The notes beneath the pieces are model-generated. The model made no database searches and was not told where the DNA came from. It saw nothing but the letters and a program-made list of their open reading frames with translations. This document shows positions 1-9,119 of a stretch of DNA of 64,000 nt, one piece after another (position 1 is the first letter of the stretch; every line of letters starts with the position of its first letter). The DNA lies in assembly GCA_964486455.1 (NCBI GenBank), contig CAZAMP010000023.1, positions 5,095-69,094 of the forward strand, in the 5' to 3' direction. This DNA comes from CAZAMP01 sp964486455. Its GTDB lineage: Bacteria > Eisenbacteria > RBG-16-71-46 > CAZAMP01. The position numbers and the translations under genes were made by a program.

Positions 1-2580
1 GGGCAGCTCGAGCCCGTCGAGCACTTGCTTGATGAATGCCTCGCGCATGCGGTCGGTGCCCACGTACTCCCAGTTGAGGTTCACCGTGTAGCGCTGGTTC
101 TCCCGGGTGACGGGTCCGCTCAGCGGTTGCTGTCGGATCGAGGCAAGGTCGCCCACCCGGATCTTCTTGCCGTTAGGGGCCGTCACCACAGCCGACGCAA
201 CGTCCGAGAACTCGATCTCTTCGGAATCGAGAAACGCAAGCTGCACGCGTTCCTGTTCGCCGTCTATGAGCATGGACCACGGGATGTCGACGCCCAGGAG
301 TCGTCGAAGATGCCCCGTGAACATCGCTACCGACAGGCCGTTCTCGGCCAGGCGATTGCGATCGACAATGATCACCGTTTCGTCCGATGAGGCCTCGAAG
401 CGCCCGCCGGTCGTGATCCGCGTGTTTCGGGCACGACGGTTGCGCTGGATGTGGCGCATGGCGTTCTCAGCGATGTCGTTGAGGCGCCGCGAGTTGTATC
501 CGGTGATCTTCACCGTGGAATTCAGCATCGCTCCGCCGAAGTTCCCCTTCACGTAGGCCTGTTCGGCGAAGCCGCGGATGAAGATGGACGAGCCGCCTGT
601 CTGGTCCGCCTGCTCCGCCAGAAGGGAGCGATAGAGCATCGGGGTTTCGGTCTTGAGCAGCTCATCCTCGAATTCAACGCGGATGTAGCCGCCGTCGCCC
701 CATGTCACCATCCGCATGCGTGCGCCGTCGGGGACGGGCATGAGCGATTCTTCGAACTTCCACAGCGTTTCGGACGCGACGGCGACGTCGGTTCCGGCCG
801 GCATCTGGAGATAGAGGAAGAGCTCCTCCCGGTCGGGGATCCGCCAGAAACCGCCCTTGATGACCTTGTCCTTGTACGTGAACCCGGACCAGATCAGGAG
901 CGCGGTCGTGGCCGGGAGGATGATCCACCAGAGCTTTTGCCCCCAGGCGAAGACGCGCTCAATGAAGCGCGGTTCCACGTCGAGCTCCGCGCGGTCTTCC
1001 ACGTACGATTCGATCTCGTTCTCATCCGTAACCTCGTGACTGCCGTCCGAGGATTTGCGGACCAGCGAACGCGCCCACGCCTGATTGAGCACGACCGGCA
1101 CCCAGCCGAACGCTACGAAGATTGACGCCCCCATGGCCGTGGCCACGGAGATCGCGAGCGGCACGTAGTAGAGCGCGAGCCTGCCCGAGAGGAAGATGAA
1201 CGACAGAAATGCCACCATCGTCGTGAACGTCGTCGCGAGAATCGGGAAGGTCACCTCGTGCGTTCCCGAGACGATCATGCGCACCGCCACGCGAAGCTTC
1301 GACTTCCACGAGAGGTCGTCGTTGTCCGCGCGCGCCAGCGCAGTGAGACGGCGGTGGATCGAATCGAGCACGAGAATGCTGTTGTCGAGAATCAGGCCGA
1401 AACAAACGGTGAGTCCGCTGATGGTCACGAAGTTCACGCTCAGCTTGAAGAAATAGAACATGCTGAGCGAGATGACGATCGCGAAGAGGATCGATCCGAT
1501 CACGATCGCGGTCAGTTTGACTTGCCGGAGCGTTGCGGCCAGTAGGACGAAGAGAATCGCGAGGATGGCGAGTGATCGGTAGACCAGCTCGACCAGTTTC
1601 TCTTCGAGTTCTTCGCCCTGGTCTTCCGTCACGTAGAAGTCGACCTCGAATGGGACGGCCGCATCGATTTCCGGCAGCGCCTCCCGGAGCGTCCGGCTCA
1701 CGGTGACGGAGTTCGACCCGCTTCGCTTGTCGACCGAGATCCACACGACGTTCTGCCCGTTGGCGCGGACAAGCACAGTGGGGTCTTCGTAGTCGGGTGT
1801 CACCTTGCCGAGCATGCCGAGCGTGTAGGATCGTCCGCCCCGACGGGAGACGACCGCTCGCTCGAGCGCACGGAGGTCCAGCGGTTGGCGGAGCGCCACG
1901 AGCCGCTCTTCGCCGTCCTTCCGGATCGCGCCCGCGCCGGACAAATCGTCGAGGCCCATGACGGCGCCGAAGATCTCGTCCGCGGTGATGCCATAGTGGT
2001 CGAGGCGTTCGCGATCGAGAAGGATTCGGACGATGGGTTGCCCACCCCCGTTGACGCGGGCGTCGGCCACGCCTTCCAGCGCCAGAATCTGTGGCAGAAT
2101 CCACGTGTCGGCGTTCTCGCGAAGCTCATTGGGTTCGAGAGGTGACTCCAGGTTTACCGCGAAGAACTCCTCGGTTCGGAACTCTTCCGGAACGTACGGC
2201 AGTATCTGAGGCTGGTCGGCGTTCAGCGGGAGATTCCGCCGCACCGAGCCCAGCTGTTCGTTGATCTCGAGGCGCGCGAACTCGATGTCGATGTTTCGGC
2301 GGAATGAAATCTCCACTTGGGATTGGCCCGCGCGCGAGGTGGAGCTCAGTTTCTCGATGCCGTGGACGCGGCGCACGGCCTCCTCGATCGGTAGCGTGAT
2401 GGAGCGCTGTACGGCCTTCGGTGATGCGCCGCGCCACCGGGTCTGGATGGTCAGCGTCGGCAGCGATACTTCCGGGATGGCTTCGATCGGCAGTCGCGGC
2501 AACGCATAGATGCCCAGGACGACGAAGGCGGTAAAGATCATCCACGTCGTCACGGTGTGCCGGACGAAGAAGCGGGTCAT
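1..2580 (-). CDS. RND efflux pump, inner-membrane subunit (partial, cut by window edge)
   Basis: This is an RND-superfamily (AcrB/MdtC/HAE-1 type) inner-membrane exporter subunit, expected to use proton motive force to expel lipophilic or metal substrates through a trimeric pump. The reading frame is open from the ATG at 2580 down to base 1, so about 860 N-terminal residues are present and the C-terminus is missing. The first residues form a membrane helix followed by the family-typical 'LPRLPIEAIPEVSLPTLTI' segment. A second membrane block contains 'GLILDNSILVLDSIHRRL', matching the TM4 region that carries the proton-relay acidic residues. Its ATG overlaps the TGA of the upstream pump gene in an ATGA arrangement, so the two are translationally coupled. 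Two different RND subunits in one operon suggest a heteromeric pump of the MdtBC kind. Confidence 0.93.
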   Translation of the reverse strand, partial: MTRFFVRHTVTTWMIFTAFVVLGIYALPRLPIEAIPEVSLPTLTIQTRWRGASPKAVQRSITLPIEEAVRRVHGIEKLSSTSRAGQSQVEISFRRNIDIEFARLEINEQLGSVRRNLPLNADQPQILPYVPEEFRTEEFFAVNLESPLEPNELRENADTWILPQILALEGVADARVNGGGQPIVRILLDRERLDHYGITADEIFGAVMGLDDLSGAGAIRKDGEERLVALRQPLDLRALERAVVSRRGGRSYTLGMLGKVTPDYEDPTVLVRANGQNVVWISVDKRSGSNSVTVSRTLREALPEIDAAVPFEVDFYVTEDQGEELEEKLVELVYRSLAILAILFVLLAATLRQVKLTAIVIGSILFAIVISLSMFYFFKLSVNFVTISGLTVCFGLILDNSILVLDSIHRRLTALARADNDDLSWKSKLRVAVRMIVSGTHEVTFPILATTFTTMVAFLSFIFLSGRLALYYVPLAISVATAMGASIFVAFGWVPVVLNQAWARSLVRKSSDGSHEVTDENEIESYVEDRAELDVEPRFIERVFAWGQKLWWIILPATTALLIWSGFTYKDKVIKGGFWRIPDREELFLYLQMPAGTDVAVASETLWKFEESLMPVPDGARMRMVTWGDGGYIRVEFEDELLKTETPMLYRSLLAEQADQTGGSSIFIRGFAEQAYVKGNFGGAMLNSTVKITGYNSRRLNDIAENAMRHIQRNRRARNTRITTGGRFEASSDETVIIVDRNRLAENGLSVAMFTGHLRRLLGVDIPWSMLIDGEQERVQLAFLDSEEIEFSDVASAVVTAPNGKKIRVGDLASIRQQPLSGPVTRENQRYTVNLNWEYVGTDRMREAFIKQVLDGLELP

Positions 2581-5500
2581 GCGGCCTCCCCGGCTCCCTC
2601 CTCAACGTCGCGGTTGCCCCGGATCTTGTGCGCGACCTCGTAGAGGATCGGTGTGTAGAAGAGCGTGAGAAACGTCGTGAGCGTGAGCCCGCCGATGATA
2701 GTGATCGCGAGCGGCCGCTGAAGCTGTTCACCGGAGCCGATGCCGATCGCCATCGGCAGAAGCGCCAGCACCGTCGTCGCGCTGGTCATGAGGATCGGCC
2801 GGAGTCGGAGCCGGCTGGCTTCGAGCACGGCAGCGTGTCCGTCCATCCCCTCCGATCTCAGGCGACGCATCGTGTCAACCTTGACGATCGCGTCGTTTAC
2901 CGCGATGCCGAGAAGCGCCACGGCTCCGATCAGTGAGAGAATGTTGAGCGATCCGCCGGTGACCCAGACGGCGACCGTCGCGCCCGCGAGTCCGATCGGG
3001 ATCACCGCTGCGATGAGAAGCGGATCCAGGAACGATTCGAACTGTGCGGCGAGAATCATGTAGACGAGCAGTATCGCGAGCACCATTGCCCACAGTAGGT
3101 CCTGGAAGCTCCGTCGGATCGCGTCCTGCTCACCGGCCTGTACGAGCCTCACGCCGCCGGGCATGTCCATCTCGTCCGCGACCTTCATCGCGTCCTTCCA
3201 GACGGCGCCGATCGAGCGGTCCCGTACGTCGCCGTTGATGGACACCATCCGCCGCTGGTTCCGGCGGACGAGCTCGCGAACCGGCCGCTCCTCGCTCAGC
3301 TTGAGAAGCGAACGCAGCGGCACGGCGGTCGCTTCGCCGCCCAGATCACTCAGCCCGGATGAGGCCAGGGTTTCACCGGCGCTTCCGCTCGCCGGTAGAT
3401 TCACCGGCGAGTCGAGGACGGCCCTGAGATCACGCCGCTTCTCCAGCGGGAGGCGCACGGAAATGTCGATGCGCTGCTCGACCTCGTTGAACGTTGTGGC
3501 CTCGACGCCCGAGATCCGGTTGCGCACCTCGGTGGCGATGTACGAGGGGTCGAGTCCTCGCCGAAGGATCTCTTCCCGGTCGAGTCGCACGACAAGGTTT
3601 GGCGTGCCCAGCACGCGATCGACCTGAAGGTCCTCCAAGCCATCGACGTCCTGGAGCTGCTCGGCGAGAGCGTCCGCCACCTCGACCGCCGTGTGCGGCT
3701 CTTCCGAGATCACACCGAGCGTGAACGGCGCGTCACCCGTCGAGAGAATCTCACCCAGCCCGATCCCTTCCTCACGAAACGCGAAGTTGGCCTCGGGAAT
3801 GTTGGTCAGTCGCTCGGTCAGCTCGCTCTGCACGCGTTCGGCATCGCGGTGACGCCCGCGCCCGGACTCCAGGATGATGCGGATCCGCGACGTGTTCGGC
3901 GCGGCGTAGTCCTGCATCGCCGCAAGCGTCCGCTCCGTTCGTCCGGCCTGCGAGAAGACGTGACGCACGGCGTCGTCGGCCTCGATCCAGTCGGCGAGCT
4001 CGGCCGTGGTTGCGATCGTTTCCTCGAGCGGGGTCCCTGGAGCGAGCTCCAGCTCGAGCCTCAAGTTGGCGGAGCTTCGTTCGGGCATGAAGCTACTCGT
4101 GAGGTTGGCTCCGATGACCACGCAGGCGAGGAGCCCGACGCTGAGAGCGATGAGCATCGGCACGGGCTTCCGGAGCGTTCGAATGAGCGCGCCGTGGTAG
4201 ACGCGATAGAAGCCGTTGAAGGCGTTCTCGAAGGTCTTGAAGAGCCCGCGCGGCCCCCGCGTCGTGATGCGAAGCACGCGCGCCGCCAGCATGGGCTGAA
4301 GAAGAAGCGCCGCCGCCACCGATACCAGGAGCGAGAAGGTGACGGTGAGCGCCTGGTCGCGGAAGAATGCTCCGGCGATTCCGGGCACGTAGACAACGGG
4401 GAAGAAGACGGCGACGGTCGTGAGCGTCGCGGCGATCACCGCGCGCGCGATCTCCTTCGTTCCTTTCTCCGCGCCCAGCGCGACGATCTGCCTTTCGGCC
4501 ACGCGCGGCGTGACGAACGCGTTGGCGGCACCACCGTTCAGCGCGTCCTCCACACCCGGCGTGCGGCTCTTGGCACCCCGATCGCCGAGGTGGCGTTTGA
4601 TGTTCTCGAGGACAACGATGGCGTTGTCGACCAGCATACCGGCCGCGAGCGACAGTCCGCCGAGGCTCATCAGGTTGAGCTTCACCTTGCCGAAGTAGAG
4701 CAACGCGAAGGTGATGAGGATCGCGATGGGGATCGACGTGCCGACGACGATCGGGCTCCGAACGTCCCGCAGGAAGAAGAAGAGAACACAGAACGCGAGC
4801 ACGGCCCCGATGATGAGCGATTGTACGAGTCCCTGAAACGACGCGCGCACGTAGTCGGCGTCGCGATAGACGAAGCTGTATCCGAAGTCCCCGTAGTCTC
4901 CCGTCAAGGCTTCGAGCGATCTGTCGAGTTCCTCCGAGACCTTTATCGTGTTCGCTTCGGGTTCCTTGTAGATGAGAATCGAGACGACGCTCTCGCTCCC
5001 CAGGAGCGTGGCGCCCTCCGGCTCCTTCACCGTGTCGACAACTCGGGCGACGTCCTGGACGCGAATGGTCGAACCGCTCTGCTGCGGGATCTCGGTCTCT
5101 TCGATCTCGCGGAGCGTCTCGTACTCCCCGGCGATCCGGAGGCTCAGATGTAGCGGTCCCTGGCGGATCTTCCCGCCGGGAAACGAGACATTGCTGGCCA
5201 TGAGGGCGCGCCGGATGTCCTCGATCTCGATCCCGTAGATGGCGAGCTTTGCCGGGTCGGGCTCGACGAGAATCTCCCGGTCCGCGCCGCCGACGACCTC
5301 GGCTTGGCTGATCCCGTCGACCTGCTCGAGCGCCGGCTTCACCACCTCGCGTGCGAAATCGGTGAGCGATTCGATCGGATCGGTTCCCTCGAGCACGAGA
5401 ATGCTGATCGGTCGTGACGTGGGGTCCCACCGCAAAATGACCGGGCGGTCCGCGTCCTCGGGAAAGTCCTCACGAAACGCCACGCGGTCGATGGCTTCCC

Positions 5501-5819
5501 GCAGGTGGAGATTCGCGAAATCCATCTGCGTGCCCCACTCGTACTCGACGGTGAGCATCGAGACGCCTTCGCGTGTTCGCGTGACGACGCGACGCACGCC
5601 TGAAAGAGCGGTCACGACTTCTTCGATCGGCTGCGTGACGAGCCGTTCGAGATCTTCAGCCGGGATGTCGGCGTAGGTGGTGATGACGGTGAGTCGCGGG
5701 TAGGTGATCGATGGGAGAAGGTCTACCGGCAGTCGCTTGTAGCTCAGAATACCGATGAGGACCAACGCCAAGAAGAGCATGCTGATGGCGATCGGGCGCT
5801 GAATGGCCGTGCGCAACAT
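2577..5819 (-). CDS. RND efflux pump, inner-membrane subunit
   Basis: This is a full-length 1080-residue RND transporter, normal length for the HAE-1 family. An N-terminal membrane helix is followed by 'LPVDLLPSITYPRLTVIT', the usual porter-domain entry. The TM4 region near residue 400 reads 'GMLVDNAIVVLENIKRHL' and so keeps the acidic proton-relay signature; the C-terminal membrane block includes 'GIAVNDAIVKVDTMRRL'. It lies 52 nt downstream of the adaptor gene and overlaps the next pump gene by 4 nt, forming an adaptor-pump-pump operon read right to left. No outer-membrane TolC-like gene is visible in the window, so that channel must be encoded elsewhere or in the part of the operon beyond base 1. 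The substrate cannot be told from sequence. Confidence 0.95.
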   Translation of the reverse strand: MLRTAIQRPIAISMLFLALVLIGILSYKRLPVDLLPSITYPRLTVITTYADIPAEDLERLVTQPIEEVVTALSGVRRVVTRTREGVSMLTVEYEWGTQMDFANLHLREAIDRVAFREDFPEDADRPVILRWDPTSRPISILVLEGTDPIESLTDFAREVVKPALEQVDGISQAEVVGGADREILVEPDPAKLAIYGIEIEDIRRALMASNVSFPGGKIRQGPLHLSLRIAGEYETLREIEETEIPQQSGSTIRVQDVARVVDTVKEPEGATLLGSESVVSILIYKEPEANTIKVSEELDRSLEALTGDYGDFGYSFVYRDADYVRASFQGLVQSLIIGAVLAFCVLFFFLRDVRSPIVVGTSIPIAILITFALLYFGKVKLNLMSLGGLSLAAGMLVDNAIVVLENIKRHLGDRGAKSRTPGVEDALNGGAANAFVTPRVAERQIVALGAEKGTKEIARAVIAATLTTVAVFFPVVYVPGIAGAFFRDQALTVTFSLLVSVAAALLLQPMLAARVLRITTRGPRGLFKTFENAFNGFYRVYHGALIRTLRKPVPMLIALSVGLLACVVIGANLTSSFMPERSSANLRLELELAPGTPLEETIATTAELADWIEADDAVRHVFSQAGRTERTLAAMQDYAAPNTSRIRIILESGRGRHRDAERVQSELTERLTNIPEANFAFREEGIGLGEILSTGDAPFTLGVISEEPHTAVEVADALAEQLQDVDGLEDLQVDRVLGTPNLVVRLDREEILRRGLDPSYIATEVRNRISGVEATTFNEVEQRIDISVRLPLEKRRDLRAVLDSPVNLPASGSAGETLASSGLSDLGGEATAVPLRSLLKLSEERPVRELVRRNQRRMVSINGDVRDRSIGAVWKDAMKVADEMDMPGGVRLVQAGEQDAIRRSFQDLLWAMVLAILLVYMILAAQFESFLDPLLIAAVIPIGLAGATVAVWVTGGSLNILSLIGAVALLGIAVNDAIVKVDTMRRLRSEGMDGHAAVLEASRLRLRPILMTSATTVLALLPMAIGIGSGEQLQRPLAITIIGGLTLTTFLTLFYTPILYEVAHKIRGNRDVEEGAGEAA

Positions 5820-5871
5820 GCGGCGATCCTCATACGTCTTGGCGACGTCCTCGCGACTACTGCCGTGACGA

Positions 5872-7221
5872 TTAGTTCTTGATTGCGGCCCAGGGATCCT
5901 TCGGATCCAGCGTCTTCTTCACCCGGAGCTTTGCGTCATGCGTGAGTGTAAGGTGGTTCGAGACGACGACCTTGTCGCCCGGCTCTAGCGGTCCGCCCTG
6001 AAGCACCTTCGCAATCTCGACCACGTTGTCGTTGCGCTCGCCAAGCGTGACATAGAGCCACTTCGCCACATCGTCCTCGATCTTGAAGACGAGCGGCCGT
6101 CCGTCTCGCGTGAGGATGGCTTCGTTCGGCACCATGAGTCGGTCGGGATAGACCCGCCCCGCGATTGCGGTGCGAACGAACATCCCCGGCTTGACGCGGC
6201 CGTCCGGGCTTTTGAGCCGCATGAGCACTTGGCAGGTGCGCGTGTCGCGCTGGACCTGCGGGCTGATGACGTCGACGGTGACGAGCAGCGTTTCGCCGAG
6301 TGCCGGCACGTCCAGAAGCGCCGGGCGGCCGACCTCGAGCGTGCCGAGGTCGGACTCGAGCACACCCACCACGGCTTCGATGTCGATGTTATCGATGAGC
6401 GTGCAGATGGTCTCGTTCAGTGTGACCTGTTCGCCGCGCGAGAGGTCGAGACCGGAGACCACGCCGTCGAACGGGGCCGTGATCGTGGTCCGTTCGAGCT
6501 TGAGCTTCGCGCGCTCCACATCGGCGCGTGCGCTGGCGAGCCCGCTCCGGACCGCGAGAAGGTCCGCCCGGAAGGCGCCCTTTTCGATGGCGGCGAGCTC
6601 CAGGGCGATCTCCCGCGTGAGTCTCTGATCTCGGCTGATCTCGCCGCGCTGCTCGAGGCGATCGAGTTCGGCGATCGCGTCGCTGAGTTCGGACTCGCCC
6701 TCGGATGGGTCGAGGCTTTGGAGTCCTTCTTCCAGGCCACCTTCTTCGATGGCGAGCTGTCCGAGCGCCTTGACGTATCGGGTCCGCGCTTCCTCGTATT
6801 CGATGGTGAACTCGCGACCGTCGAGCATGGCGATCACGTCTCCCGCTCGGATCGCTTGACCTTCCTGCACGAGGATCTGGTCTACGCGTCCGCCAACTTC
6901 GGCAAGGATGTCCGCCGAGCGTCGAGCGCGAATCGAACCTTCTGCGATCACCGGCAGCACGAGCTCACCGCGGATCACATTCGCTGCGTTGACGCTCACC
7001 TTCTTCTCTTTGCGTGATTTCTTCTTCTTCGTGGTGTCGGCAGCGGCTGAGTCCGAGGATGCGCCGTCGCTGTTCTCGCTCGACGCACCACCGCCGCAGC
7101 CCCCGGTCATGGCGACCGAGAGGCCGAGCGTCAGCAATGTCACGAGCAGGCGGTGCGCCCGCCTGTAGAGCGGGCGCTCCTCGTGGTCGGTATTGTGAGC
7201 GGTCGTTGATCGTGGACCCAT
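5872..7221 (-). CDS. RND efflux periplasmic adaptor lipoprotein (membrane fusion protein)
   Basis: This is a 449-residue adaptor of the HlyD/AcrA type that would link the RND pumps to an outer-membrane channel. The N-terminus is a signal peptide ending in a lipobox (MTGGC, Cys about residue 42), so it should be lipid-anchored in the periplasm. A lysine-rich linker follows (about residues 67-78). The lipoyl/barrel-sandwich half 'ADILAEVGGRVDQILVQEGQ' is near residue 108 and its partner 'TITAPFDGVVSGLDLSRGEQ' near 250, separated by a long helical hairpin. The C-terminal beta-barrel and membrane-proximal domain ('VPNEAILTRDGRPLVFKI') complete the family architecture. It is the first gene of the efflux operon. 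An in-frame start nearer the signal peptide was not evident. Confidence 0.93.
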   Translation of the reverse strand: MGPRSTTAHNTDHEERPLYRRAHRLLVTLLTLGLSVAMTGGCGGGASSENSDGASSDSAAADTTKKKKSRKEKKVSVNAANVIRGELVLPVIAEGSIRARRSADILAEVGGRVDQILVQEGQAIRAGDVIAMLDGREFTIEYEEARTRYVKALGQLAIEEGGLEEGLQSLDPSEGESELSDAIAELDRLEQRGEISRDQRLTREIALELAAIEKGAFRADLLAVRSGLASARADVERAKLKLERTTITAPFDGVVSGLDLSRGEQVTLNETICTLIDNIDIEAVVGVLESDLGTLEVGRPALLDVPALGETLLVTVDVISPQVQRDTRTCQVLMRLKSPDGRVKPGMFVRTAIAGRVYPDRLMVPNEAILTRDGRPLVFKIEDDVAKWLYVTLGERNDNVVEIAKVLQGGPLEPGDKVVVSNHLTLTHDAKLRVKKTLDPKDPWAAIKN

Positions 7222-7243
7222 ATCTAGCCCCCGGACTCGCGGC

Positions 7244-8539
7244 CTACTTCAACGCGAGCTGTGTTCCATCCATCTTGTAGCAAATGACGGACATCGGTTC
7301 GGGCTCTTCTTCATCTTCCAGTTCGGAGCCGCCCCCGCCCGTGGCGGAGAGGATGGCGCTGATGAGGTCGGTCACGACGTAAACGCGATCTTCGACGAAG
7401 AAGTAGCCGTCGTTCTCGGGATCACTCTCACCCGGGAGTGTAACCTGATACGCGAAGCGACCCTCGGGGTCGAAGACGTCGAACATGGCCATCGCGTCGT
7501 CCGGCTTCTCCCGCATGCCGTGACTGCTCAGAACCCACAGGGTCCCGTCGTCGCGGGGGGAGATGCTCTCGATGCAGCGGTGGTTTTGGCCGATCTTGAT
7601 GGTGGGGTTCTGAAGACCCTGCTGCTGGAGTCGGTTCTCGTAGAGCGCCTTCCGTTGGTCGATGAACTCCTGGTCGCGCTCCATCGGCTCGTACTCGCGC
7701 TCGATTACGTAATCCAAGCTGCCGTCCGGCTTCCACACATGGATACGGTACTGGTCGTTCGTGAGCGCGGCGTAGACGCGCCCGTCCGGCCCGACCGTCC
7801 ATCGTCCCTGCTCGTAGGTCTCATGAACGCTCTCATCGATGACCACGTTGGCGAAATCGAGCACGCGGTCTTCCGAATGGTATCTGGCGGCCTCGTTTCC
7901 TTCCTCGTCGACCTTCGCGATGAAGCACGTCTGTGTGAACTGACCCTCCTCGAGCGTATTGAGCCGACACGCCAGGACGAGGTTGTCACCGCCCATCTGA
8001 CCGCCCATCAGCATCCGGTTGCCGCCGCCCTCGACGGGCGGAAGCGGCAGGTCACCGCTCGGGTCGCCTTCCGGTGTCAGCGTGATGATCTTGCCCGGGA
8101 ACGCCTGGATCACGCCGACGTTGCCGCTGGGAAGAAAGAACATGCTGATGGGAAAGCGAAACTCGCCCGGACCTTCACCCTCGCGGCCGATCGTATTGAT
8201 GTACTCCCCATCGGAGGAGAAGATCTTGATCTCCGCGAGCTGCAGGTCCAGAAGGAAGATGTTCCCCTCGTCGTCGTTCGTGATCCCGAGGATGACGCCG
8301 AAGAACTCCTCCTCGACGTCGGTGTCGCCGCCGAGCCGCCACAGCTCGTCGAGCGTGGCGGTGAATGGTTCGTGAATCGGCTCCGCTGGATTCTGGATCG
8401 TGCGGATGCCTTCGATAGCGACGTCTTTTCCCTTCCAGTCGGCGGCCACCGATGTCGTGGCGACGAGCGGAATGAGAAGCATGCCGAGGGCGCCGATCAA
8501 GACGGCGCGCCTGGCTAATCTGAGCAAATTGGACGACAT
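7244..8539 (-). CDS. Secreted 6-bladed beta-propeller protein
   Basis: This is a 431-residue secreted protein. The ATG at 8539 is preferred over the in-frame extension to 8620 because it has a G-rich Shine-Dalgarno just upstream and begins directly with a signal peptide (basic 'RLARRAV', hydrophobic core, then 'SVAADW'). Repeats such as 'NIFLLDLQLAEIKIFSSDG' and 'GRVYAALTNDQYRIHVWKPDG' are typical NHL-like or DUF5128 six-bladed propellers. Such proteins usually bind ligands or act as surface scaffolds, and no catalytic motif is seen. It lies immediately upstream of the efflux operon on the same strand (22 nt before the adaptor), so it may be co-transcribed, although a functional link is unproven. 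Confidence 0.75.
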   Translation of the reverse strand: MSSNLLRLARRAVLIGALGMLLIPLVATTSVAADWKGKDVAIEGIRTIQNPAEPIHEPFTATLDELWRLGGDTDVEEEFFGVILGITNDDEGNIFLLDLQLAEIKIFSSDGEYINTIGREGEGPGEFRFPISMFFLPSGNVGVIQAFPGKIITLTPEGDPSGDLPLPPVEGGGNRMLMGGQMGGDNLVLACRLNTLEEGQFTQTCFIAKVDEEGNEAARYHSEDRVLDFANVVIDESVHETYEQGRWTVGPDGRVYAALTNDQYRIHVWKPDGSLDYVIEREYEPMERDQEFIDQRKALYENRLQQQGLQNPTIKIGQNHRCIESISPRDDGTLWVLSSHGMREKPDDAMAMFDVFDPEGRFAYQVTLPGESDPENDGYFFVEDRVYVVTDLISAILSATGGGGSELEDEEEPEPMSVICYKMDGTQLALK

Positions 8540-9054
8540 GGTCTGGACCCCCCGCGAATAGTTGTGGGCTGTCGGCTTTCGCGCGATTGCCGTTCTCGGT
8601 GGCTCGGTGTTCCCGGCCAAGGATCAGGCGCCAACGAAGGATACCGATTATCCCCGATGATCATTCAAAAGGAAAGCCGACAGAGAGCCTCTACGGTCGG
8701 GAACCCGGTGTTGTTTCGTGAGATAGGGAGATTGGGGTAACTTTCTACGCCGGAGATCATCCCGCCGACCGTGCTTCGCCAACCTGTTTCGCCGGCGCCG
8801 TCCCGCGACACTTGCCAATCGGCAGCACAGTCGATTCGACCGTTGAGGATCAAGGGTGCCTGCGTCTACGCGGCGGGCGCGTTGCCCGATCACGAACATT
8901 GCCTGGAGAGCGGCGTCGGCCGGAGAATTGTACCCGGGTACAAAGTTAAGTGATTGTGTCGTATGGAGTTAAGATTGACGATGTAGTTAATCTATAGATG
9001 AACAACTCCATTAATATACCCAATGGCGCCGCCGCGGACGCGCAAGGCAAGAGA
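8540..9054. other. Intergenic region, no gene supported
   Basis: About 500 bases between two minus-strand genes. No reading frame here has a convincing Shine-Dalgarno, signal peptide or family resemblance. The part next to 8539 should hold the promoter of the propeller gene. A perfect 16-bp palindrome at 8928-8943 lies inside, in an AT-richer stretch (8940-9020). Confidence 0.5.
8928..8943. repeat. 16-bp perfect palindrome (possible operator)
   Basis: TTGTACCCGGGTACAA reads identically on both strands. It sits upstream of the propeller/efflux genes (minus strand) and downstream of the large secreted protein. Perfect 16-bp palindromes are often dimeric repressor sites, but the distance to the nearest start (about 390 nt) is large, so a regulatory role is only a suggestion. 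Confidence 0.35.
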
Positions 9055-9087
9055 ATCGCCCGAGGCTCGGGATGTGCCTCGGGCGAT
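9055..9087 (-). terminator. Hairpin downstream of the large secreted protein
   Basis: A perfect 12-bp GC-rich stem (9055-9066 with 9076-9087) and a 9-nt loop lie 32 nt after the stop codon at 9120. On the minus strand the stem is followed only by a weakly T-rich tail (CTCTTGCC), so this could be a terminator or an RNA-stabilising 3' hairpin. Confidence 0.6.
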
Positions 9088-9119
9088 ATCGCAGTTCACA
9101 ACGGCGCCGATCGGTGGCT